Positions 1 through 4,812 of a DNA stretch of 5,304 nt are shown here, piece after piece. The DNA is from Planctomycetota bacterium (GTDB lineage Bacteria; Planctomycetota; UBA8742; SKZP01): positions 1 through 5,304 of the forward strand of contig SKZP01000439.1 in assembly GCA_007127275.1 (NCBI GenBank), in the 5' to 3' direction. The translations under genes were made by a program, and so were the position numbers. A model generated the notes under the pieces. It was given only the letters and a program-made list of their open reading frames with translations. It was not told where the DNA came from and made no database searches. Positions within the stretch are counted from its first letter, which is position 1, and every line of letters starts with the position of its first letter.

Positions 1-547
1 TGATCATCTCCCCGAGCCAGATAAGAAAGAATGTCCCCGCGGTCATCGTCAGGATCGCCAACGTGACATACCCGGCATGGAAGTACTCCACCCCTCCGAT
101 GTGCACCCCGTAGGTACGCAAGAGGCTGACGACGAAAAAGCCCTGAATGAGGCAGATGGCGAGCGTCGTATAGCGCGAGTACTGGTTGATCTTCCGGCGC
201 CCCGACTCCCCTTCCTTGTTCAACTCCTCGAGGCGTGGAATCACGCGGGTGAGGAGCTGGAAGATAATCTGCGCCGAGATATAGGGCATGATCCCCAACG
301 CGAACAGCGTCGCCGTCAGGAGACTGCCGCCGGAGAGCATCGAAAAGGTGCCGAGGATCGCGTTGAGCGGATCGTCGGGTTGACCGAAACGCTGGAGCAC
401 CTCGGACGGATTGATCCCGGGAATCGGCACGTGATAGCCGATTCGGTAGACGATCAACAGCGAAACGAGGATGAAGATCCGCCGACGCAACTCGGGGATC
501 TTGAACATGTTCTTCGACGTCTCGGCGATGTTGTGCAGCAGGCTCAT
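1..547 (-). CDS. secY: Protein translocase subunit SecY, N-terminal part (runs off left edge)
   Basis: SecY is the central channel of the Sec translocon in the inner membrane. It passes unfolded preproteins outward and releases membrane segments sideways, working with SecE, SecG and SecA. The visible 182 residues start MSLLHNIAETSKNMFKIPEL. The family pattern is plain: the amphipathic start with IPELRRR (17-23), TM1 about 24-37 followed by the HVPIPGI signature (39-45), the plug/TM2 region with GGSLLTATLFALGIMPYIS (73-91), the cytosolic loop with KEGESGRRKINQYSRY (111-126), TM3 about 127-146 and TM4 from about 159. A full SecY has ten TM helices, so more than half lies outside the window. The chosen ATG (547-545) has only a weak GAG upstream; Met14 (MFKIPEL) is a credible alternative start, since many SecY proteins begin just before this motif. 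The gene follows rplO on the same strand, as in the spc operon, but across an unusually wide 157-bp gap. Family assignment is very secure. Confidence 0.97.
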   Translation of the reverse strand, partial: MSLLHNIAETSKNMFKIPELRRRIFILVSLLIVYRIGYHVPIPGINPSEVLQRFGQPDDPLNAILGTFSMLSGGSLLTATLFALGIMPYISAQIIFQLLTRVIPRLEELNKEGESGRRKINQYSRYTTLAICLIQGFFVVSLLRTYGVHIGGVEYFHAGYVTLAILTMTAGTFFLIWLGEMI

Positions 548-704
548 GCGGCCATCTCAATACGTCAGGACGATCGTGAGGGTATAGGACAGGTCTCTTG
601 GGTTCGGTGCCCGAGCGCGCATAATACATTGCGGGCCCGGACCCCGAGGGTCGCTTGTGTTGGCGAAGCACAGCACACGCGACGCGGCGGCGCAAGGGGG
701 TGAG
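548..704 (-). other. rplO-secY intergenic gap with possible secY promoter
   Basis: This 157-bp non-coding gap separates rplO from secY; in most spc operons the two are close together. On the minus strand it holds TATTAT (626-621), a 5/6 match to a -10 box about 75 bp before the secY ATG, but no good -35 at 16-18 bp. A GC-rich patch (about 630-650) could form small stems, none followed by a T-run. A separate secY promoter or processing site is possible but unproven. Confidence 0.3.
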
Positions 705-1241
705 TTACTCTTCCTCTTTTGTCGCCGCCTTCTTGTCGTTGTTCGCTGCGGCGCGGCCTTTCTTGGCCTTCTTCTCCGTGCGCGGATGCAGCTCCTCGAC
801 GGTGCCGCCGGCTTCCTCGATCTTGCGCCGCGCCGAGTCGGAAACCCGGTGTAGCGTGACCTTGAGGCCCTTCGGCAGCGTATCCTTTTCGCCGAGCTCG
901 CCGAGCAGCTTGATGCCGTGCTCCATCCGCTTGGCAAAGCCCATGGCCTGAATGGACGCGGGCGTTACCTCGCTGCCGTCGGCGAGGCCGGCAAGGGCGC
1001 GCAGATTGATCGCGTCGTATTCCTTGCGGAAGTTCTTGTTGTTGAAGCCGCGCTTGGGCAGGCGGCGGAACAGGGGCATCTGGCCGCCTTCGAAGCCGGG
1101 GCGAACGCCGCCGCCGGAGCGGGACTTCTGGCCCTTGTGCCCGCGCCCGCAGGTGCGTCCGAGGCCGGAGCCGTTGCCGCGGCCGACCCGTTTGCGCGCC
1201 GGTTTGGCGCGCACCTTCTTGCAGAGATCCGTCTCGTTCAT
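705..1241 (-). CDS. rplO: 50S ribosomal protein L15
   Basis: L15 is a late-assembling protein of the large ribosomal subunit that binds 23S rRNA through a long basic N-terminal extension and a globular C-terminal domain. The 178-residue product shows the family hallmarks: [22 protein letters not shown] (17-38), [20 protein letters not shown] (41-60), LPKRGF (61-66), and the C-terminal [16 protein letters not shown] (122-137) with EEAGGTVEE (142-150). L15 is usually about 145-150 residues. The extra 25 or so residues after LHPR are a Lys/Ala/Glu-rich, low-complexity tail ending TKEEE, probably disordered. The ATG (1241-1239) has AAGGG immediately upstream and a GAG 8 bp away, so the ribosome binding site is modest, but the N-terminus agrees with family length. 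secY follows on the same strand. No rpmD or rpsE is found upstream, which is unusual for this operon. Family assignment is very secure. Confidence 0.97.
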   Translation of the reverse strand: MNETDLCKKVRAKPARKRVGRGNGSGLGRTCGRGHKGQKSRSGGGVRPGFEGGQMPLFRRLPKRGFNNKNFRKEYDAINLRALAGLADGSEVTPASIQAMGFAKRMEHGIKLLGELGEKDTLPKGLKVTLHRVSDSARRKIEEAGGTVEELHPRTEKKAKKGRAAANNDKKAATKEEE

Positions 1242-1572
1242 ACCCTTGCTCGCCTAGGTTCGGTTTGGTTCGTCGCGTCGCGTCGCGTTGCGTCGCTTCG
1301 TATTGCCTGGCTCTTTCGTTGCCGTGTGATTGCGCGGACGCTCCACCGGCGTGCTCCTGCACGACGTCGGCTTCAACGGGACACGAGCGCCGTCGCTGCT
1401 GATGGCGACTGCAGCCGATTCTACTCGTCATGCGACCGGTGCCGAGGGCGCCGAGAGCCCGCACGCTCACGGGAAGCGCGGGTCTTAGCAAAGCCCGGCG
1501 CCGCGCGCAACGCCGTCGCCCGGATTTTGGCACGCCGCATGCGCCGGGCGTGGCCGTTTCGTCGGATTCACC
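1242..1572 (-). other. rplO upstream region without a recognised gene
   Basis: This 331-bp stretch lies between the stop of the tandem-domain lipoprotein gene and the rplO start, where rpsE or rpmD would be expected. No homologous coding frame is visible. It holds a degenerate CGTCG pentamer repeat (1271-1300), a perfect 5-bp hairpin with a TCCT loop (1350-1363), a 5-bp hairpin GTCGC/GCGAC (1392-1409), a -10-like TAGAAT on the minus strand (1423-1418) lacking a -35, and a GC-rich stem with no T-run after the lipoprotein stop (1529-1555). It may be the 5' leader and promoter of rplO. A 30-codon frame on the minus strand (1346-1254, GTG start, AGGAG 7 nt upstream) ends 12 nt before rplO and might be a leader peptide, but it matches nothing I recognise. 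Confidence 0.4.
1271..1300. repeat. Degenerate pentanucleotide tandem repeat (CGTCG)6
   Basis: Six consecutive 5-mers read CGTCG, CGTCG, CGTCG, CGTTG, CGTCG, CTTCG. The tract lies 30-59 bp upstream of the rplO start, so it would be in the 5' leader. Such a tract can change length by slippage; any effect on rplO expression is inference. Confidence 0.75.
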
Positions 1573-2400
1573 CTACTCGCCGTCCATTTCCGACCCGTCG
1601 AGCAGGAGGCTTAGGTCCCAGTACCAGCGGCCGTCGTGGCGCACGACAAGGAACGGAAACGCCATCACCGCGTTGCCATCCGCATCCAAGAAAGCGGCGG
1701 AAAAAATGACCTGGCCTTCGTCCCTCGCTTGTTCGTCGTAGCGAGCGTCCACCGCGGCTTCCATCGCCGGGTCGCGGTCGTCGGGGTCGAGGTCTTCGAG
1801 GTATGGGCGCTGATCCGGCCTCACAAGGTCACGCAGCGCCTCCGTGTCCTGCGCAAGCGCCGCGGCGAAATAGGCGTCGACGACGCTTTCCGCCGTGGCG
1901 AATGCGGTTTCGTCGGTCGCGGCGTCGCTTTCACTCGTGGGCGGGTCTTCCCTGTGGGCGTCGTCCGCCTCAAGGGCGTAGCTGATGTCCCAGTACCAGC
2001 GGCCGTCGTGGCGCACGGCATGGAACGGAAACGCCATCACCGCGTTGCCAGCCGCATCCAAGAAGGTGGCGGCAAAAACGACCTTGGTTTCGTCCCTCGC
2101 TTGTTCGTCGTAGCGAGCGTCCACCGCGGCTTCCATCACCGGGTCGCGGTCGTCGGGGTCGAGGCCTACGAGGTACTGACGCTGATCCGGCCTCACGAGG
2201 CCACGCATGGCCTCCAGGTCCTGCGCCAGCGCCGCGGCGAAATAGGCGTCGACGACACTCTCCGCCGTGGCGAACCCGTCTTCGTCGGTCGACTCGGCCT
2301 CGTCTTCGGCCTCGGGGCTGCTGGGGCAACCGACAACGGCAACGAATGCGATCAAGAGCAACCCGGCGAGTAGACACATGCCAAGCAGGTGACGAATCAT
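1573..2400 (-). CDS. Putative lipoprotein with two near-identical tandem domains
   Basis: This 275-residue protein starts MIRHLLGMCLLAGLLLIAFV and has a lipoprotein signal peptide with lipobox VVGC (Cys25), so it is probably lipid-anchored on the outer face of a membrane. An acidic linker (26-42) leads to domain A (43-140), a second acidic Ser/Thr linker (141-166), and domain B (167-264). The domains are the same length and identical at 82 of 98 positions, both beginning FATAESVVDAYFAAALAQD and ending RHDGRWYWD followed by I/L and S. The helix-rich 'VVDAYFAAALAQDxEA' opening and the closing 'DGRWYWD' strand resemble NTF2-like/DUF4878-type domains common in bacterial lipoproteins; this is inference from pattern only, and the function is unknown. 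An in-frame extension reaches 2613, but the ATG at 2400 is chosen because GGGAGGA (2412-2406) sits 5 nt before it and the signal peptide begins there. The gene is divergent from the kinase gene and has its own likely promoter. Confidence 0.88.
   Translation of the reverse strand: MIRHLLGMCLLAGLLLIAFVAVVGCPSSPEAEDEAESTDEDGFATAESVVDAYFAAALAQDLEAMRGLVRPDQRQYLVGLDPDDRDPVMEAAVDARYDEQARDETKVVFAATFLDAAGNAVMAFPFHAVRHDGRWYWDISYALEADDAHREDPPTSESDAATDETAFATAESVVDAYFAAALAQDTEALRDLVRPDQRPYLEDLDPDDRDPAMEAAVDARYDEQARDEGQVIFSAAFLDADGNAVMAFPFLVVRHDGRWYWDLSLLLDGSEMDGE
1609..1902 (-). repeat. Intragenic direct repeat, copy B (codes domain B)
   Basis: This 294-bp stretch matches 1981-2274 in the same orientation with a 372-bp period and no gaps. 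Hand alignment gives about 27 differences (roughly 91% identity), including a perfect 40-bp-plus run around the YDEQARDE / MEAAVDAR codons. Weaker similarity continues about 17 bp further into the acidic linker. Confidence 0.9.
1981..2274 (-). repeat. Intragenic direct repeat, copy A (codes domain A)
   Basis: Partner of the repeat at 1609-1902. The nucleotide identity (about 91%) is higher than the protein identity (84%), which points to a recent in-gene duplication. Confidence 0.9.
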
Positions 2401-2405
2401 GGCGG

Positions 2406-2412
2406 TCCTCCC
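2406..2412 (-). promoter_or_regulatory. Strong ribosome binding site deciding the lipoprotein start
   Basis: GGGAGGA on the minus strand lies 5 nt before the ATG at 2400. It supports this start over the upstream in-frame ATGs that would add up to 71 residues before the signal peptide. Confidence 0.8.
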
Positions 2413-2496
2413 TTCGGGGGATGGAAACGCGGGCCGACAAAAGCGACACGCTTGCGAGGCGCCGGCTTTGTCTGCCTTTCGTAGCGCCTTTTGGGA

Positions 2497-2525
2497 ACCG
2501 TAGCACACGCCTCGTGCACAGCCAA
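2497..2525 (-). promoter_or_regulatory. Candidate sigma70-type promoter for the tandem-domain lipoprotein gene
   Basis: On the minus strand, TTGGCT (2525-2520) and TACGGT (2502-2497) are 17 bp apart. A TGC triplet (2505-2503) sits directly before the -10, making an extended -10. The -35 matches TTGACA at 4 of 6 positions; the -10 has the TAnnnT pattern common in GC-rich bacteria. The resulting 5' leader would be roughly 90 nt. Confidence 0.4.
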
Positions 2526-2648
2526 GCCGATTGATCAACGGGGCAACTACCCGAACTCGCGCACCAACCTGTCCGTCCGTGACCGTCGCACGTGATGTCG
2601 CCATTGGCAACACAAGTCGGCGGCATCCGGAAGCGGCGCCGGCGCTTT

Positions 2649-2661
2649 CGAGCGGCGCTCG
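2649..2661. other. Perfect 13-bp inverted repeat upstream of the kinase gene
   Basis: CGAGC-GGC-GCTCG is a perfect 5-bp inverted repeat with a 3-nt centre. It follows a 10-bp palindrome (2636-2645) and ends 9 bp before the extended -10 candidate at 2671-2679. The position would suit an operator, but it may simply be GC-rich sequence. Confidence 0.3.
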
Positions 2662-2670
2662 GCGGCGGTA

Positions 2671-2679
2671 TGCTACCCT
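2671..2679 (+). promoter_or_regulatory. Candidate extended -10 element for the kinase gene
   Basis: TGCTACCCT matches the extended -10 form TGnTAnnnT and closely resembles the element before the divergent lipoprotein gene (TGCTACGGT). There is no good -35 at 17 bp. An alternative reading uses TATGCT (2669-2674) with TTTCGA (2646-2651) 17 bp upstream. A separate TATAGT (2704-2709) is a 5/6 match to TATAAT but also lacks a -35. Which one is used cannot be decided here. Confidence 0.3.
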
Positions 2680-2804
2680 CTAGTGCGAACGGGACCACGA
2701 GTTTATAGTCGCTTCGGTTGCATACCGAGGTCGACTCCGTTTGGGAATGTTTGTGCGCGCTTGTTCGTGTGCAGCATTAGGGCGGGCGCTAGGATGCCGG
2801 CGTT

Positions 2805-4304
2805 ATGACGCACGTACCCCAGCAACGGCGCTTCGGGCGACTCGTCGTCGAAGCGGGCCTCGCCTCGGCGGAGCAGGTCGAGGCATGCGTTCGCGAAGTC
2901 CAGGTGGCACGCGCCCGCGGGGAGGTGACCACGCTCGGCCAAGTGATGCTTCGCCGGGGCATCTTGACGCGCCAAGAGATTTTGCGTGTCCTGCGCAACC
3001 AGAACAAGACCGTGCTGCAGTGCATGGACTGTGGGCGACGCTACAACATTGTCGACTACCGTCCCGAGGAGCGCTATTCCTGTCGGCACGACAGCGGCCG
3101 TTTGAAGCCGCGGCTCGACGACGTCGACGCATCCGACGAGGACGCGGAGGAACGACTCCCCGCCGGAGATCAACCCGTCTCAAGGCGAGGCGATCCCACG
3201 GAGGCGGAGGAAAGCTCGAGCACGCCGACACCGACGACGAACCGTATGCCGGTGCGCCTCGACAGCAGCGACTCCTCGGTCAATCTCGGCGCGTTTCTCG
3301 CTGGCGACAGTGTCGAGCCGTTGCGAACCGCGAGAAGCAGCACTGGCAGCGTTGTCCCACCCCATGCCGCCGAACGGGAGCACGACACGCTCGCCGCTGC
3401 GGAGGCCAGTACACCCGACGACGCGGCCGCACGGACAGCGCCGTTTCCGTATCCCGACGACGCCATTGGCCACATTGGCGACTACCTGCTGACGCAATTG
3501 CTCGGCCGCGGCGGCATGGGAGATGTGTACCTCGGGCGCAATCCGATGCTCGAGGGGCACTTCGCCATCAAGGTGCTCAACGAGGAGAAGGCGCGCAACA
3601 TTCAGTACCGCGAACGCTTCCTACGTGAAGCGCGACTCGCCAACCGCCTCGACCACCCCAACGTCGTCAAGGTCTGGGACGTCGGCGAGATCGAGGGGTA
3701 CTACTTCATTGTCATGGAGTACATCGAGGGAGAGACCTTGGCCGAGCGGGTGAAGCGCACCGGTGAGCCGCTGCCGGTGCACGAGGCCGTCAGCGTGGTC
3801 ATTCAGGCGATGCGCGGCATTGAGGCGGCCCACGCCGCAGGGATCATTCACCGCGACTTGAAGCCGGGGAACATCATCATCCGCGAGGACGGTCTTGTGA
3901 AAGTCTTCGACTTCGGCCTCGCGCTGCCCATTTCCCCGGGGGAGAAGAAGCTGACCTTGCAGGGGCAAACCTTCGGTACGCCGCACTACATGTCGCCGGA
4001 GCAGGTCTTCAACCGCCCGGTGGATCACCGCACCGACATCTTCAGCATGGGTGTGACGCTCTACCATGCGCTGACCGCGGGGTATCCCTACCCGGGCGAG
4101 AAGGCGATGGAAGTGATGGTCAAGCGGATCAACGAAGCGCCGCTGCCCATTGAGAACTACCGCACGGACTTGCCGTTCGAGCTTGTTCGTTTGATCAACG
4201 TGATGATGGCGGACTCACCGTATCAGCGCTTCGACGACGCCTACGCCGCCCGCAAGGCGCTTGAGCCGTTCGCCCTACAGGCGGGGCCGGCGGCGTCGTC
4301 GTAG
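2805..4304 (+). CDS. Hanks-type Ser/Thr protein kinase with N-terminal MshEN-like and Cys/His region
   Basis: This 499-residue soluble kinase has all catalytic landmarks: glycine loop GRGGMGDV (234-241), ATP-anchoring Lys256 in FAIKVL, helix-C Glu275, catalytic loop HRDLKPGN (349-356; Asp351 the base), DFG (369-371), activation segment ending GTPHYMSPE (391-399), and DIFSMG (411-416). It should phosphorylate Ser/Thr and is expected to be active. There is no membrane segment, unlike PknB-type receptor kinases with C-terminal outer domains; sensing is probably N-terminal. Residues 9-33 and 43-66 are two copies of a pattern like the MshEN motif of type II/IV secretion ATPases (RLGxxLVxxG...L...L..Q). 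Next come CMDC (73-76) and CRH (93-95), possibly a small metal site, and a Ser/Thr/Asp-rich linker (103-220). The ATG has AGGA 10 nt upstream. Targets are unknown. The kinase family is certain; the N-terminal reading is inference. Confidence 0.95.
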   Translation: MTHVPQQRRFGRLVVEAGLASAEQVEACVREVQVARARGEVTTLGQVMLRRGILTRQEILRVLRNQNKTVLQCMDCGRRYNIVDYRPEERYSCRHDSGRLKPRLDDVDASDEDAEERLPAGDQPVSRRGDPTEAEESSSTPTPTTNRMPVRLDSSDSSVNLGAFLAGDSVEPLRTARSSTGSVVPPHAAEREHDTLAAAEASTPDDAAARTAPFPYPDDAIGHIGDYLLTQLLGRGGMGDVYLGRNPMLEGHFAIKVLNEEKARNIQYRERFLREARLANRLDHPNVVKVWDVGEIEGYYFIVMEYIEGETLAERVKRTGEPLPVHEAVSVVIQAMRGIEAAHAAGIIHRDLKPGNIIIREDGLVKVFDFGLALPISPGEKKLTLQGQTFGTPHYMSPEQVFNRPVDHRTDIFSMGVTLYHALTAGYPYPGEKAMEVMVKRINEAPLPIENYRTDLPFELVRLINVMMADSPYQRFDDAYAARKALEPFALQAGPAASS

Positions 4305-4361
4305 GCGAGGCGAGTCGTGGTTTGGTTCCCGAATTCCGCGGGTTGCTTGCCACTACTTCAT

Positions 4362-4502
4362 TCAAATCACGGCGGGCTCCTTGACGAAGCCGAGTGCTTC
4401 GTTGATCGCCAGCATGCCGCGGTTGACCTGCGCATTGCTCGAGTAGATCTGCTTGATGCCGGGGCGGCTCGAGGCCCAGCGCAACGCCGCAACCTTGGGA
4501 TT
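4362..4502 (-). pseudogene. C-terminal remnant of a GNAT-family N-acetyltransferase
   Basis: Minus-strand reading gives 46 residues ending in a TGA stop: KVAALRWASSRPGIKQIYSS followed by NAQVNRGMLAINEALGFVKE. The '(L)KxxALxWA...GIxxIxxxNxxxNxxMLxINExLGF' pattern is the end of the GNAT fold (last helix-strand part near the acetyl-CoA site), as in acetyltransferases of the RimI type. The homology starts exactly at the edge of the inverted-repeat element (4496), and the frame beyond it reads through repeat sequence (NKPTGCGPGRSGNPPTGRSP), not GNAT sequence. No N-terminal GNAT part is visible on the other side of the element, so this looks like a deletion remnant, not a simple insertion. It converges on the kinase gene with 57 bp between the two stops. 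The GNAT call rests on pattern recognition. Confidence 0.6.
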
Positions 4503-4590
4503 CGTAATTTGCCAAGCCCACGGGCTGCGGCCCGTGGGTGGATTTCCAGAGCGACCCGGGCCGCAGCCCGTGGGCTTGTTACGAATCCCA
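4496..4590. repeat. 95-bp inverted-repeat element with hairpin arms (REP/MITE-like)
   Basis: The outer ends are perfect 12-bp inverted repeats, TGGGATTCGTAA (4496-4507) and TTACGAATCCCA (4579-4590). Inside, both arms carry CAAGCCCACGGGCTGCGGCC in opposite orientation; the left arm has 5 extra bases (TTTGC) after the terminal repeat. The left arm is itself a perfect hairpin, CCCACGGGC-TGCG-GCCCGTGGG (4517-4538). The right arm hairpin (4555-4574) has lost two bases, leaving a GT bulge. No transposase gene is inside, and no clear target-site duplication flanks it. It could be a non-autonomous mobile element, a REP/BIME-type repeat, or a two-way terminator between converging genes, though without T-runs. 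Confidence 0.75.
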
Positions 4591-4756
4591 TTTGACAACG
4601 GGTTTAGTTCAAATTCGAAAGGCATTTCCTGACAGCTCCTAATCCGCGACGGGACGCGGAGCCGCCCGGCGGGCCGAGTCATGATCGAGGCGTGCTGCTT
4701 TCGGCATGGGCGCTCCGGCGGCTCGACGTTTGCGTCAACGTAATGTGAGGAGGTTG
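4591..4756. other. Non-coding stretch between the repeat element and the second lipoprotein gene
   Basis: I see no gene here. The first 30 bp are unusually AT-rich for this window (TTTGACAACGGGTTTAGTTC and onward) and may belong with the repeat element. A 6-bp hairpin TCCGCG-ACGGGA-CGCGGA lies at 4643-4660, and a small GC stem GCCC-GGC-GGGC at 4664-4674. AGGAGG occurs at 4748-4753 but no start codon sits at a suitable distance. Confidence 0.5.
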
Positions 4757-4765
4757 TGGTACGCT
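4757..4765 (+). promoter_or_regulatory. Candidate extended -10 element for the downstream lipoprotein gene
   Basis: TGGTACGCT fits TGnTAnnnT and resembles the elements before the other lipoprotein gene and the kinase. There is no clear -35. Transcription would begin near 4772, which favours the GTG at 4813 as translation start over the GTG at 4756 that overlaps the element. Confidence 0.3.
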
Positions 4766-4812
4766 CCCTGGTGGGCGACGTTTCAGTGCATTTCGACTCC
4801 GGTGATTTTGTC

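Larger units (their letters stand above)
2401..2804. other. Divergent intergenic region between lipoprotein and kinase genes
   Basis: These 404 bp contain no gene I can support. They carry outward-facing signals: a minus-strand promoter candidate (2497-2525) and the lipoprotein ribosome binding site (2406-2412) on one side; -10-like elements on the plus strand (2671-2679 and 2704-2709) and the kinase ribosome binding site AGGA (2791-2794) on the other. The palindromes GCGCCGGCGC (2636-2645) and CGAGCGGCGCTCG (2649-2661) lie just upstream of the kinase-side -10 candidates. Confidence 0.6.

Noticed and set aside
77..703. 208-codon plus-strand open frame
   Set aside because: It is antisense to secY and its gap; the translation is low-quality and charge-rich, while the minus strand gives unmistakable SecY.
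565..1533. 322-codon minus-strand open frame
   Set aside because: It overlaps rplO in another frame, is extremely Arg-rich and has no family features; a GC-rich shadow.
1529..1555. GC-rich stem (CACGCC/GGCGTG) as a terminator of the lipoprotein gene
   Set aside because: The minus strand continues with AAAATCC, not a T-run, and the stem is short with a 10-nt loop.
1636..2373. 245-codon plus-strand open frame with an internal repeat
   Set aside because: It is antisense to the tandem-domain lipoprotein; its repeat only mirrors the real gene's duplication.
2401..2613. 71-codon N-terminal extension of the tandem-domain lipoprotein
   Set aside because: It precedes a strong ribosome binding site and would bury the signal peptide inside the protein; it also overlaps the likely promoter.
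2794..2808. Four-codon ORF (MPAL) overlapping the kinase start by ATGA
   Set aside because: Too short and without its own ribosome binding site; chance is the simplest explanation.
2741..3628. 295-codon plus-strand frame overlapping the kinase start
   Set aside because: Arg-rich shadow in another frame; the kinase frame has clear domains.
4517..4574. The two hairpins considered as a CRISPR array
   Set aside because: The repeats are inverted, not direct, only two copies exist, and there are no spacers or cas genes.
4592..4597. Perfect -35 box TTGACA just outside the repeat element
   Set aside because: No acceptable -10 lies 15-18 bp downstream (TTCGAA region), so a promoter is not supported.
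4748..4758. AGGAGG followed by GTG as the start of the second lipoprotein
   Set aside because: Only 2 nt separate them, the signal peptide would be overlong, and the GTG overlaps the -10-like element.
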